DNA from: Zhengitettix transpicula | Lineage: Eukaryota > Arthropoda > Insecta > Orthoptera > Tetrigidae | Assembly (NCBI GenBank): GCA_037074705.1 | Contig: CM073590.1 | Coordinates: 35,921,895-35,985,894, forward strand | Length of the DNA stretch: 64,000 nucleotides | Reading direction: 5' to 3' | Shown: positions 44,754 to 56,002 of the stretch, piece by piece | Numbering within the stretch: the stretch's first letter is position 1 | How the letters are laid out: each line of letters begins with the position of its first letter | The notes under the pieces: model-generated | Told to the model about the DNA's origin: nothing | The model's database searches: none | Seen by the model: only the letters and a program-made list of their open reading frames with translations | Position numbers and translations under genes: made by a program

Positions 44754-46361
44754 GTATATAGATTTTATTTTAATTTAATTAGATATTTGCAAGGGTTGAG
44801 AGCTTGGCAAGTTGGAATTTGACCAGGCGCCGCCGTGACAGAGAGATAATCCCTAAGGTCTGGTCTTAGGCGCGTAGGCTGTTGACCCTCGGAAGTTACC
44901 TGGACTGTCGTACCGTGGGAAACGTCTCTCCAAAAATTCCAGAAATTGAATTAACACGTGACTGCCTGAACCAATCACATTTCTTGGTTCAGGAAAGATC
45001 GATCGAAAATTGGTGGAGAACATCGATATTTCACATCCAGCGAAGGGGCTGTAAAGCAAGTGTAGAGAGACTCCTCGACGAACCGTCGCCAGGGTCTGAC
45101 GTACAGCCCCAAACTTGCATCATCCAGAGGACTCGGAGAGATCGAGGGTGCCACATGATCACGGCCAGAGATCAACGCGAGGTAACTGCCAAGTGTCTCA
45201 ATCCTTGACGCGCCTGGGGGATTTACCGTAAACCACGGTTTAACTTGGGATTAAGGGATCCGATTGTTTTGCCCGGCTAACTGAACACGAATAATTTGTA
45301 TTTATTTTATTTTCTCATGTTCAGTTAAATGATTATTAAATTCTGTAAAATTTACCTTTACTTCATCATTTAATAAACCTACCACTACAACGTCAAAGTG
45401 GAAATTCATAGGCTTGAATAATGGTATTTTAACAATTAGTCAACTTACTTAATAATTTTTCCTATTATACTTTTGAGAATGAAAAGAATCATACTATGCA
45501 CGATTACACAACGTCTCTTGTTAAAACTTTTGTGACTTCATCCCACATTATTCCATAATTTGAATAATCATAGCGTTTAGTTTTTCCGTTGAAAACAATA
45601 GGAAACACGTTGCGTATTTCAGATAACACATGCAAGGCTAATACAACTGTTTTAACATAAATGAATAGCGGAAAATGTAACGCGAATTTATAAACGTCAT
45701 AATAGCTTAAATCCTCTTTTGTACCGTCTCATTTCTCTAAAAATTTATACGAGCATTAACGGAGTTTTTGTGGCTCATCGTTGTAGTATTTCAGAGAAAG
45801 TTGCTATAACCGTCGAAACGATTGTGTCGTTCTATTAGTCCATAGACTATTCTCGTTTCACCGATTCGAGGCAGTTTTATATCTTCGCTGGTCATTCAGA
45901 TTACACGTTATGAGTAGACATTTGTGTGACGGTCACTCTAAAGCAATAACTCGGATGCGCTGTTTGCAGAGCCAGAGCCAGGCAGGATACAGGTCGTGTT
46001 TACCGAGCCCCATCGCTTGTGTACTGATCACCTGGAATATCACGAATCTGATAATTTACGCGCCGGTTACTGCGTACTAAAGAAGATTTGTGGTCAAACA
46101 TTAATACAGTTCGATTAGCATTTGACAAATTGCGGATCAAACCGACATTTTTTTTTAAAAAAAACACAAACAAGTCAAACAGATTACAGCACGTTACCGA
46201 AGAACAGAATATATTAATAATGCGCTTTGTACGCATTCGCGGAACATATTTACTGATAAATTTAGTAAATATTTTACGTCAACAAGTATTAATGAAACTC
46301 GTATCTTTTGTTATCGGATACATTAGTGCGAAGTTATTCATGGACCTTACATTAGTTGGAA
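44754..46361. other. Unassigned sequence with a GC-rich patch
   Basis: 44815-45270 is GC-rich and holds a 108-codon plus-strand ORF (44882-45208) with no motif I recognise. GAG|GTAACT at 45179-45187 resembles a splice donor. The patch lies right after a solo LTR but lacks a primer-binding site or any gag-like feature. The rest is AT-rich without signals. Confidence 0.4.
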
Positions 46362-46625
46362 GTCATGAATAACAAAGGTAGCCAATTCAGACAAAAAAGT
46401 GATAATATAAATACCACACAACGTTTCTGCGATCCTTGTACCTTTCAACAGGTGCGGAGAAGAGCCTAGAGCGACACAACTGCACTCGCCAGGTGACAAA
46501 ACTCAAAGGCGACGAAAACGCAACAACAATGGGAGAGCCGAAGGGTTAGCGTAACAATAAGGGAGCAACGACAATGGGAAAACAGAAGGTTTAGCGTAAT
46601 AATAAGGGATCATAGCAACTGTTGA
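46362..46625 (-). repeat. PLE left terminus (3' end of the element)
   Basis: Minus orientation: two 42-bp tandem pieces (ACAATGGGAGAGCCGAAGGG and ACAATGGGAAAACAGAAGGT, each followed by TTAGCGTAAYAATAAGGGA) precede GTCGCTCTAGGC and the hammerhead block. The core reads CTGTTGA, so the essential A6 is lost and this copy should not cleave. Confidence 0.75.
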
Positions 46626-46629
46626 GTTT

Positions 46630-48030
46630 CATAGGGTCTGCTTGTACATTAATAGCTGTGATGTTTGATTTAATGTGAAGCATCTCTGATATGAGTCTGG
46701 AATTGTACCTGGTGTCAATGTCTAAAATCTTAGCATTTTACCAATCAAATGTATGTTTAGAATTTAAGTTATGTTTGGATACTACAGATTGTTTATCAAT
46801 GGGAAGTTTGATCTTAGATATATGTTCCTTGATACGTGTATTAAGGGAACGTTTTGTTTGCCCAATGTAGCAGGAATTACAATTAGAGCAAGAGATTTTG
46901 TAAACAACAGAATGTTTGCTGTAGGTTCAAGTGGGTCCTTGTGGTTTTTAATCAATAAGGAAAGGGTATTGGTGGAACTATAAATGATGAATATTTTATA
47001 TTCTTTTAATATTTGGATAAATTTGTGATGTAGAAATTTGTAATACGGGAGGACATGAAAAAATTTGGTTTGAGGTGTTTGGGGTCGATTGAAGGATATT
47101 GGATTTTGTTCAACCTGCTGTTTATGTGTTTAATAATAAAATTTAAAGTGTACTCATTAGAGATTAAAATGTTTAGGACGATATTTAAGTTGTGTTGATA
47201 GAACTTGGAGTTAGAAAGTACAATAGCTCTGTCTACAAGATTGTATACCATAGCTCTCTTTTAGTTTGGAGGATGATCAGAAAGATATTTGAGAAGACGT
47301 CTAGAGTATGTAGGATTTCTGGACCAATTGGTGAGAATGGAAGAATTGTGAATGGGTACAGTGAAATCAAGGAAATTAAGAGAATGGTTAAATTCAAGTT
47401 CAAGTTGGGATGATAATTATTTAAAAGTTGATTTCATTGTTATTAACAATACCAAAAATGTCATCTACATATCTGATGTAGCAAAGAGGTTGGACAGGAA
47501 GTAGAGAAAGTCAACTAAGGGAGTACCTTTGAATTGATGATAGTGAACCTGATTAAACATTAAATACGTGGCGTGGAGTTGAGGATTAGATTTATAATCC
47601 ATAAAATTTCATCAAGTAGAATTTTAGTTTATTGACTGAAAATGGGCCATCTGTTTTTCAAATTGTTAATAACTAAATCATTGGGAATAGAGTTGAATAA
47701 GGAAATGACATCAAGAGAAATTAAAGAGTGATCATGAGGGACGGAGAGGTGCTTGATTGTATCAATTAATTGGTTAGAATTTTTAACATAATAATTGTTT
47801 TCTTCATTGAGGGCTTTACAAGACGTGCTATGAATGTAGGAGGAAATGTTGTGTGAGGGACTGCCAGCAAATAATTCTAAAAGACAGGACAGGTTTGAGT
47901 ATTTTAGGAAGGGCTTAAGCTCTGGAAATGTTGGCTGAGGTGATGAATGAGGAGTAAAATGTGGATGGTTTAATAAAACTTTTTTGCTTCCACCTCTTGA
48001 TAATAGTTTTTAATTTGTCAGCTATACAGA
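46630..48030 (-). pseudogene. Penelope-like retroelement ORF: reverse transcriptase and GIY-YIG endonuclease
   Basis: Minus-strand frames give, in order, SCKALNEENNYYVKNSNQL, SLISLDVISLFNSIP (RT motif A, 47727-47682), RYVDDIFGIVNN (motif C, YVDD at 47471-47460), LNFLDFTV (near 47380), VYKISCSNCNSCYIGQTKRS (GIY-YIG core; YIGQT at 46869-46855) and TRIKEHISKIKL. PLEs use this RT plus endonuclease pair for target-primed integration. The element is dead: a stop follows NEINF, another interrupts HTFDW*NAK, and frameshifts separate blocks. The N-terminal part of the RT is missing, so this is a 5'-truncated copy. Confidence 0.88.
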
Positions 48031-48049
48031 CACTATGAAAGTCAATAAT

Positions 48050-48273
48050 TTCTATGATCCCTTATTATTACGCTGAACCTTCTGTTTTCCCATTGTTGTT
48101 GCTCCTTTATTGTTACGGCTCCCCAATTGTTGTTGCGTTTTCGTCTTGAGAACTCACAAGTGCAGTTGTGTCGCTCTAGGCTGTTATTCGCACCTGAGGA
48201 ACCCAGAAACGTGTGGTATTTATATTATCACCTTTCTTTCTGAATTGGTTATCTTTCTTATTCATTATTTTCA
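48050..48273 (+). repeat. PLE right terminus (inverted relative to the left one)
   Basis: GATCCCTTATTATTACGCTG, TTCTGTTTTCCCATTGTTG, TTGCGTTTTCGTC, GTGTCGCTCTAGGCTG and GTGTGGTATTTATATTATC mirror the left terminus, giving inverted repeats of about 220-240 bp around the coding region. The hammerhead core CTGAGGA and GAAACG remain, but helix II is deleted (only ACCCA between them). Confidence 0.78.
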
Positions 48274-48799
48274 GTTCCACTTAATTTTTTTCAATTTAGT
48301 TGAAAGTCATTATGGAAATGAAAATATTATTTATTCAAATATTTATTTCCAATGAAAATCTCTCATTGTTTATACCTTTGTGAAGATATTACGAGGAATA
48401 TGTAACTAGAATAATTAAATGAGATGGATTTAATTTCCTTGGCAATATCGTTTACAAAATATATTTTACTAAGACACGTAACGCATCTAACTATAAAACT
48501 AACCTTTTAAAATATTTACAACCCAAGGCTGAGACTATGAAAACGTTGTATATTTACTTTATCCATTTTTTTAAGCTTAACTAACAATATTTATTGCCTA
48601 CAAAACTTGTACAGAAAATATTTGCCAATGCCACACTTACGAGAGCATCTAAATTGGAACAAAGAGTAATATTGCAAAGTGGTCAATCTTGCATTTGCAA
48701 CAAGAGACCGATTTACCACTGTTAACTTGACTCACTGTATAGACGCTAACCATCGATTATAAAGAGAATATAAGTAAGAAGAGACATTGACATTGGAGT
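48274..48799. other. AT-rich stretch, nothing recognised
   Basis: No gene or shared repeat is seen. Confidence 0.4.
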
Positions 48800-49322
48800 T
48801 GGTCTGCGAGGGCTATTCTCTCGCAGGCAATATCTGCGAGGGATGTTCTCTTGCAGGCAGAACCTTGTAGGAGATATACGAAGGGGCTACCTTTCGGGAT
48901 GCCTTTTCCTCTCCGTTTTTGAACTAAGGTTCGCACAAGCCGAGGCACCTCGCCCTGTTCTGAGAGGTGGGGTCACAGACCTTGGGCATACGGTAAGAGT
49001 TGTTGGAATATTTGGCCAGCTGCCTCCTAAATTGGTCGAGGCACGGAGAAGGGCAAACTCCTCTCCCACTGTCGGAAGGGCGTGGGACAAGTACCCAATG
49101 CCCGACGTACCTGATGCAGGTTTTTCTAGGGTTTTCCCTGCATTACTTTTAGGCGAATGCCGGGTAGGATCCTTAAACTATAGCCTGGGGACCCTAGTTA
49201 ATCCTTGGCTACCTTTCTCTACCCTTCCGCATCCCCCATTTCAAATCCTTTCCTATGCTATTAAAGGGGAGTTGCCACCATGTGGATTACCCTCAAGTAG
49301 CCTGTTACCTAAAAAAAAAGAA
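48800..49322 (+). repeat. Family P repeat, near full length
   Basis: Two hairpins near the start (CTGCGAGGGCTATTCTCTCGC and CTGCGAGGGATGTTCTCTTGC), then GGGGCTACCTTTCGGGATGC and the full body to GTAGCCTGTTACCT and an A-rich tail with interspersed G at 49310-49335. The 173-codon ORF over it is the longest in the window but arises because small deletions in the repeat happen to keep one frame open. Confidence 0.87.
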
Positions 49323-49335
49323 AAAAAAAGAAATA

Positions 49336-50675
49336 GAGTAAAATCCTGTATTTTAGAACAATAAGTCACTAAATGAATAGAAATATAATAGAGTTATTCT
49401 GTTTTGTTGATGTTTATTGCAAAATAAGAAATGTGAATTTTTCAATTAGAATACTACAAAATGGTAATTCAATCAATGAAATAACAGGAATAGGGTTGCA
49501 GTATTGTTGCCAATTAACAACTGACCGACAGCAAAAAAATAATAGAAATTATTAACTGAAAATTTGTCTGAGCAAGTGTCGGAGGAAACTATGACATTTT
49601 TATATATGAACGACTGCTATTATACGATAAACCAAAAATTTTTTTAAAGAATTCTACAATATTTAATAAATTAGGGAGAATTTTCCATGCATTTTATATG
49701 AATTCAATTAATACCATGGAAATATTTCTCGTTGAATCATGAGCTGTAAATTAAATGACGGTAAATCCTAACGTTCGGATTCCATATATTGTGATTACCT
49801 CTATATCATTTAGATAATGGACCAATTAAAACAAATTTATTGTAAGCTTTTTAATGAATAACAGCGATCACCTTTTGAAACAACATTTATTGTTCTAATA
49901 ATAATAATAATAGTTTTACCGGCTTTTAACAAGGAAAATATGTATGGTTGATTTTGCCTGAAATAGAAATCAGAGCTTAATACCTCAACGATTGTAATTA
50001 CTGATAGTTTTAAATTGTTCAAGTTTGTCTCTCTGTTTTATAGTCCAAATATCTGAGATCGTTCAAACGCAGCTCCGACAATCCACTTGCAACTCGCCAG
50101 CGTCCAAATAGCAGTCCACGTCTCAAAACAAATATCGTCCAATAATCCGTACCCATTAATAAAATACCAAGTTATATCGAATCATAAATCATCCCAATTG
50201 TAAACACACGTTAACTCCAAACTAAATTAGTGATACTCTTCTTTGATAATTGAGAACTATTTAATTCACATCCAAATAAACTTACTAAGAGTTTTTTCGA
50301 AGAAAATGACACTCTGCGACCTGAAAGGTTGAAATCTTCAAACCTACCACATAGATCTATATAATACTTATTTTGTACTATATTAAGTTACACATAAGTT
50401 TAAACGTTATTTAACTTTAATGAAGTAGTCAAGGGATTTTCTTATATGTAATACAAAATTTACTAAATGTCAAGGAACATCGTAAAGAAATTTGAGAATA
50501 ATAAAAAATACGTGTATATAAACAACAACCTATTTGAAGTCAGAAAAAAGATATTTATTTCGTGTTCGAAAGTCAAGGGAGAACCACACTATAAACCGAA
50601 TATAATTTTCTTTATATAAATATTTTTTTTCTGGTTTCAAATGGGCTGTTGTTTATTTATAAGTTGTCTTAATAG
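49336..50675. other. Unassigned AT-rich sequence
   Basis: An (AAT)n-like run is near 49897-49910. Nothing else is recognised. Confidence 0.4.
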
Positions 50676-50677
50676 TC

Positions 50678-50705
<28 letters not shown>
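50678..50705. repeat. (TA)n microsatellite, LTR target
   Basis: A run of alternating T and A ending at the LTR start. It continues as ATATATATAT after the LTR at 51704, so the LTR split it. Confidence 0.85.
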
Positions 50706-50708
<3 letters not shown>

Positions 50709-51703
50709 AATACTAATTAGAGATCATTAGTCATTTGATAATTGGAAATTTATGATGGATTGTTATCGGCAAGTATATCAAAGGCAACAAGAGTTTCTAA
50801 AAACCGTCGTCGGATGGCGGAGACAGTTGCAGGCAGATATCCATCCAGAAAGGTCGCAGTTTGAAATTGAACAAAAAGTTTTCGGACACTAATTCATCGA
50901 ATAAAGTTACAGGAAAGTAACTTAAGTCATGCCGCAGTAAAATTTCAATAAATAAAGAGACCGTCACTAATTTCACCGAGAGAAAGTTGGTAACAATCTG
51001 ACTGACCATAATTCAGAAGGAGTAGTCGTTTCCAGTTGAAAGACTCCAAAGTGTTTTGTAATTAATTTAAATTCAGTGAATTCATTGCCTGTTTAATGTG
51101 AAAAGTGTGGTGCATCTGAACCCAAACTTAAGCCTGGTACCAGCAGAGATTGTAAGTAGAAAGACATTTAATAAAGTTTGTAAACGTCGACTATACACAG
51201 AATATTCAGATTTCGGTTTCACGTTTGTTTTATTGTTTTAATCTTAAGGTTGTAAAATGAATTGGATTGTTTAATTTAAATGTAAAGGTTGGTTCTTTAT
51301 TTAGAAGGCCCAAATAGACGACCCTGAGTTGAGAGTTGATAAAATCTGTCAAATAACAAAAAAATCAAATGTAAATAATCACGTCGAGAAATGTTGTAAT
51401 TTTACCTGGAATAATTAATTGTCTTGTAAAGTTTAAAAGAATTTGGTAAATTATTTGAAATCTTTCTCGTTTTAAATTTTAAATAAATAAAATTTAATTC
51501 ATTAATCAACTATTTAGTTCTTTTAATATTGTTTATTCATTTCAATTGGCGTCATTAACGTATTGCCAACCGACTAAATTTAATATTTGTTATTCATTAC
51601 ATTTTGGTTTCACCAACGTGACCAACCATTGAATTCAATTCATTTAATTAATTTTTGTTTATTACATTTGTTTAATTAATTAATCCACTTTTTATTTTTT
51701 ACA
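50706..51703 (+). mobile_element. Solo LTR, family L, in (TA)n
   Basis: It begins TGTAATACTAATTAGAGATC and ends TTATTTTTTACA. The flanks are ATAT (50702-50705, 51704-51707). Conserved landmarks: CTGGTACCAGCAGAG, GTAAGT at 51152-51157 and a region with CATTTTGGTTTCACCAACG near 51600. The core TCAGATTT is diverged (TATTCAGATTTCGGTTTC). Confidence 0.82.
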
Positions 51704-51707
51704 ATAT

Positions 51708-53217
51708 ATATATCGTTACAACACTAATTGTATGTCATTTGTAACCAAGATCAACTAAATCTCTCTATCCAGTAAATAAGTTTTCCAAAAATCACACTTT
51801 TCCCTGTAACTTATAATTTTTTAAAAAAACCGTAACATTAATTAAATTTTGTGTTCATTACATTATACAGATTATTTTTCATTTCATTTTCATACATTAT
51901 TATATTCAAAAATTGCAATTTATTTATAGCTGATAACAACTGTGCAAAGTATTAATTATAAACTTCCTTGGGAAATAAAATTTTATGTCATACGGAGTAT
52001 TTAGAACGCAAGAAAGTGATTGAAATATGAATTTCTGCCGTAATTCCATTAGCAACAAAATATATAATGAACTTATGTCTCTGTTCAATTTGTCGAGTTC
52101 TCAGTATGTATTGTTTTATTTGTACCGGTACGGAAGTCTGTAGACTAAGTGTGATTCCGGAATCGGCAAAATAATTGGCTCGGCGCGTTCCTGAGCAGCA
52201 ATGGCACGGCGCTAAATCCCCCCGTGCAAATTTATGGTCGAGCAAACTCGAGCTCCGGCTCGGCAACTTGCTCCTGGATCGTGCCACTGCATTACACAGC
52301 GCTCCGACTGCTGTTGACTCGAAGAATTTACCTTTCCCGCCTTCCTTGAGGAGGGGAGCTCAGACGACGAATGAAATCTCTGTGTAAAGAAGCATTAAGG
52401 AATGCCAACACGACTGCTTCAAGTCGGTTATTCTTGCCGTCTTGTCGTTGACATCTGACGAATTTTCGGGGAAATCTCGTAATGACCATAAGCGCTAGAC
52501 AAGGATTCTAGGTTTGTAATAATAGGCCGTTAAATTGAAGTACCCCTGGAAGTCTTATTCAAGAGAACGTTAACGAAGTAATGCTAACTTACAGTAACTA
52601 TAGTGAATTTCGTAGAATGGAACGAAACGCTTTAAAATAGTGCGCATTGATAACATTAGGACAGGGGCCAATGAAAAAGTAAACACTCGTGATTCTTTAA
52701 AAGGATATAATATTATTATAAAATATTAACAACCCCCCCCCCCGCAACAAACATAGGATTCGAAATAAAAATTAAGCACGTTTCTGGACAGTATTAAAGT
52801 TATATGAAAGAGATAATCATAATATTTCAACGATTCACAATTGTGACTAGAGCTCTTCTTATATGGATTATGCTTAATTTTTGGATATTTGTTTATTAGA
52901 ACCAACATCAGAATAAATTTTCTGAGATTGTACGACAAAAACCTACGAATGATGGCAGGGTATTAAAATAATGCAGAATATGTATGCGTTGTTATAAGTA
53001 AAAGGTGACAACGAATAAAATATAAAGTCTCAGTTTTGAATCAGCTACTGCATAAATAAAATATTAAAATGGTGAAATAACATTTATTATAAAATACACC
53101 AGTCACTTCATCAATCCTATGATCAAATAATTACATTTATTCTGAATGATAAAAAATTGCGTATCAACTCGTAGTTTGTTTTGGTTTGAATAGTTAGTTA
53201 TTATTTACTTTTACAGG
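51708..53217. other. Unassigned sequence with a GC-rich island at 52150-52390
   Basis: The island is CpG-rich against an AT-rich background, single-copy, and contains CAAATTTATGGTCG and several GGCACGGCGC-like motifs. Open frames cover it on both strands (70 codons plus, 99 minus) without recognisable domains. C11 at 52734-52744 is a homopolymer. The rest is AT-rich. Confidence 0.4.
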
Positions 53218-53345
53218 ACCCTTGGCTACCTTCCTCTACCCTTCCGCATCCGCCCTTTCAAATCCCTTCCTATGCTATTAAAGGGGAGTTGCCCAAAGTG
53301 GATTACCCTCATGTAGCCTGTAAACCCCCCCCCCCCCAAAAAAAG
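53218..53345 (+). repeat. Family P repeat, short 3' copy with C-tract tail
   Basis: It starts ACCCTTGGCTACCTTCCTCT and ends ATGTAGCCTGTAAA followed by C13 and A7. It retains only the last 130 bp of the family. Confidence 0.85.
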
Positions 53346-55750
53346 GATCCTGCACACATGAGTTACTTCATTTTTTAATGTTTATACTAGCAACTCAACT
53401 TCATTTCTTATTGTATATATTGGACTGTTATCATTAGTTGTCCTCCTAATGCCCCTGATCTATCAATTTAATTAAAGTACACTTTTCTTTAAATGCAATA
53501 TTTGATGCAGAATAAGACGACTCTTACAACCTCTCAATATCGGTTAAATTTAATAAACTATGTTTGTTGTATTAGATTCCTTAGGAATATTGATTTACGA
53601 ATATTATTTATAATGCACTTATGTAAGAGAGGAACGAATGCACGTTTTAATATTTTTTTATTTCCAGAACATAAGAAATCTTTTCAATCACGTTCATATC
53701 CATACAACGGCTAGAGAAATTTTGACGAGGACAGCTCATTGGTTAGAGCTACCGGGAACTTAGCGTAGTTCATGGGTTCCAGTCCCGGCGCTATTGGGAT
53801 GTTCAAATCATAATATGTTGAATAATTTTAATCCTGCATAGAATCCCCACGTTCCACTTCACGTTGAATGAAATAAGAAATTTTTCTCTGACCCACACCA
53901 AGTTTGTTTCAGATCCTCATTCCACGTCAGTGTACAAAAGGGTCAAACGTTAGTGGTTATTTCAATAATTTTATCACTGCAGCTTTTAAGTTGCCTTCAA
54001 TTGAGTATTAGGAAATAAATATAAAATTTTTTGCGTCTCGACTAATTCTAATAATATTGAAGTATAATTTAAAATATTTTGGAATTGTGAGATGTTCGTC
54101 GTAAGAAAGACAGACCTTTTCTAGCGAGGAAAATACACGAAAAACAAAACCAAAGTCATAGGAGGAATAACTTTCTTAAGGTTTATAATCAACAGCTTCG
54201 TGTCTGAACACAAAATGTTACTTCAAATAAGTGAGTGGCGAATACCAACATATATCGTGAGTTGACGATATTTCAGTTAATTGTTTAGAAAATGAGGTTC
54301 CATTTTCATAATGCTGACTAATACAACCTCTTTGGCAGTTATAGTTAAACGGAAGCCTTTCGTCCTTTTACATGATAAATATTATCCATAATATATCGCT
54401 TCACTTATGTCCGTTAATGTTATATCACAATTATCTTAAAATTGTTTCACTTGAAAAAATAATTCTTTCATAATTTTGGAAAACTCCTGTTTTCATTAAG
54501 TGTTCCGCTGTCAAATTATTGGTTCATAGTTATAAATTATCCAGTTGCATATTATAAATGGTCTGTTTTCTTATATTATTTCTAAACTAAAATTTTTAAC
54601 TATGATTAACATGTCGAAAGTAAGAACAAAGTAATATGATAATTGAGAAAATTGACTGAAATATTTTGTAGATTTGATTTATTTTCATTTGAAATAATTT
54701 AAAGAAAGAATAAGTACTATGGTTTTGCGAAGTAAGTGAGTCAAGAACAATTAAAAAACGAAAGTCAGAGTCTTACGTTTTGCTTTAATCAAAATGTAAT
54801 GAAGGGAATGTATTCAATTTCTTCTACCGTAGCTTACGTAATGCAGAGCAACCTTTCTCTATCGATGCTTATAAATCCAAAGCTGTGAATTCATCTTCGA
54901 CAAAATCTGTTTTTATTTCCTGCACAGTTGGTTTCGTAAATCGTAAATAACAATGAATTATTTCTATGGCCATTGCGTCCTGTACGTTTTATCTTTTACT
55001 TTACAGGTTTTAACAAATTCGTCCGGTCATCTGCTATTTGGTCTGGTTTGTTTCCTTTGCGTAAGGCGGTGGTTGAATAAAGTATTATCACTAAAAGCTT
55101 TTAATTAAAATCTGATAAACAGCACTTTGGCGTGGTGATGCCAAGTTAACAGAGTTATTCAAAGTCGGTTTTAAATGTTCCCCGTTGACGTTAGTGAAGT
55201 GCAGTTTTTCTTTTAGCTCCTGACCGCCCCGCGCTATTCGATGAAATGAATCTTTCCACAGGATTGATGCGTGCTGAGTTGGACAATCATTTATCTGAGT
55301 TAATGTCCACGTTGTAAGCAGGACGATCGATCAATTCCCTTTGACGTGTTTCTATGTTGCTGCTCAGATTCGATGTAACTCAACTCAAATTCCACTATCG
55401 ACGCTCTCCGTAGAAGTGAAACGTGGACGAAAACTCTTATTGATGTGTATCCTTGTCAGAATCAGTTTAAACAATGAAAATTTACTGCAGCAATATATTT
55501 AAATATTTTATATTTGTGTAATTCACATAGGCCCTCCTCGATATTAAATTTATGATAAAATCGTTGACAAATGGTTTAAAAGCATCGTTGGTCAAAAAGT
55601 TCCTATAAATTATCAAATACCAACGTATAAATTGTCGTAACAATTGTATAAATTAATTACGATACAAAAGGAGTGTCAAATATCTCGTTATCGATACAAC
55701 TTTAAGACTTGGTAATTATTTATTAATGTTAATTAGATAAATACATAGTC
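53346..55750. other. Unassigned sequence with one tRNA-like patch
   Basis: At 53730-53800 the plus strand has GGACAGCTCATTGGTTAGAG (A-box-like) and GGGTTCCAGTCCCGG (B-box-like) spaced as in tRNA genes, but the intervening anticodon arm does not fold. It is likely a tRNA-derived SINE head. No gene is recognised in the remaining 2.4 kb. Confidence 0.4.
53728..53800 (+). repeat. tRNA-derived SINE-like head
   Basis: The A-box and B-box resemblance described above is stronger here than in family S. The GTCCCGG after the B box pairs poorly with upstream sequence, so a working tRNA is unlikely. Confidence 0.45.
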
Positions 55751-55751
55751 A

Positions 55752-55870
55752 ACTGACAAAAATAAGTGCCAAATAAATACCACATAACGTTTATGTAATT
55801 CTTGATGCTTTCTTCAGGTGTTTCAAAAAATGCAAGACAAACTTGTGACGATATTCAAAAATATATATTT
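55752..55870 (-). mobile_element. Penelope-like element terminal segment, very degenerate
   Basis: Minus strand: ACACCTGAAGAAAGCATCAA and ATAAACGTTATGTGGTATTT fit the terminal block with the CTGAAGA core intact, GAAA changed to TAAA and helix II destroyed. Confidence 0.6.
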
Positions 55871-55948
55871 TTGTCTGTTAATTGGCTATTTTGTATATGT
55901 AATTGATATACTTCTAACGGATAGGTTTTATTAATGTTAAAAGTTACG

Positions 55949-55952
<4 letters not shown>

Positions 55953-55999
<47 letters not shown>
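55953..55999. repeat. (TA)n microsatellite, LTR target
   Basis: A long alternating TA run, continued by ATATATAT after the LTR at 57020. Confidence 0.85.

Positions 56000-56002
<3 letters not shown>

Noticed and set aside
48843..49364. 173-codon ORF, the longest in the window, as a gene
   Set aside because: It covers a family P copy from hairpin to tail and stays open because of small deletions. Other copies do not encode it.
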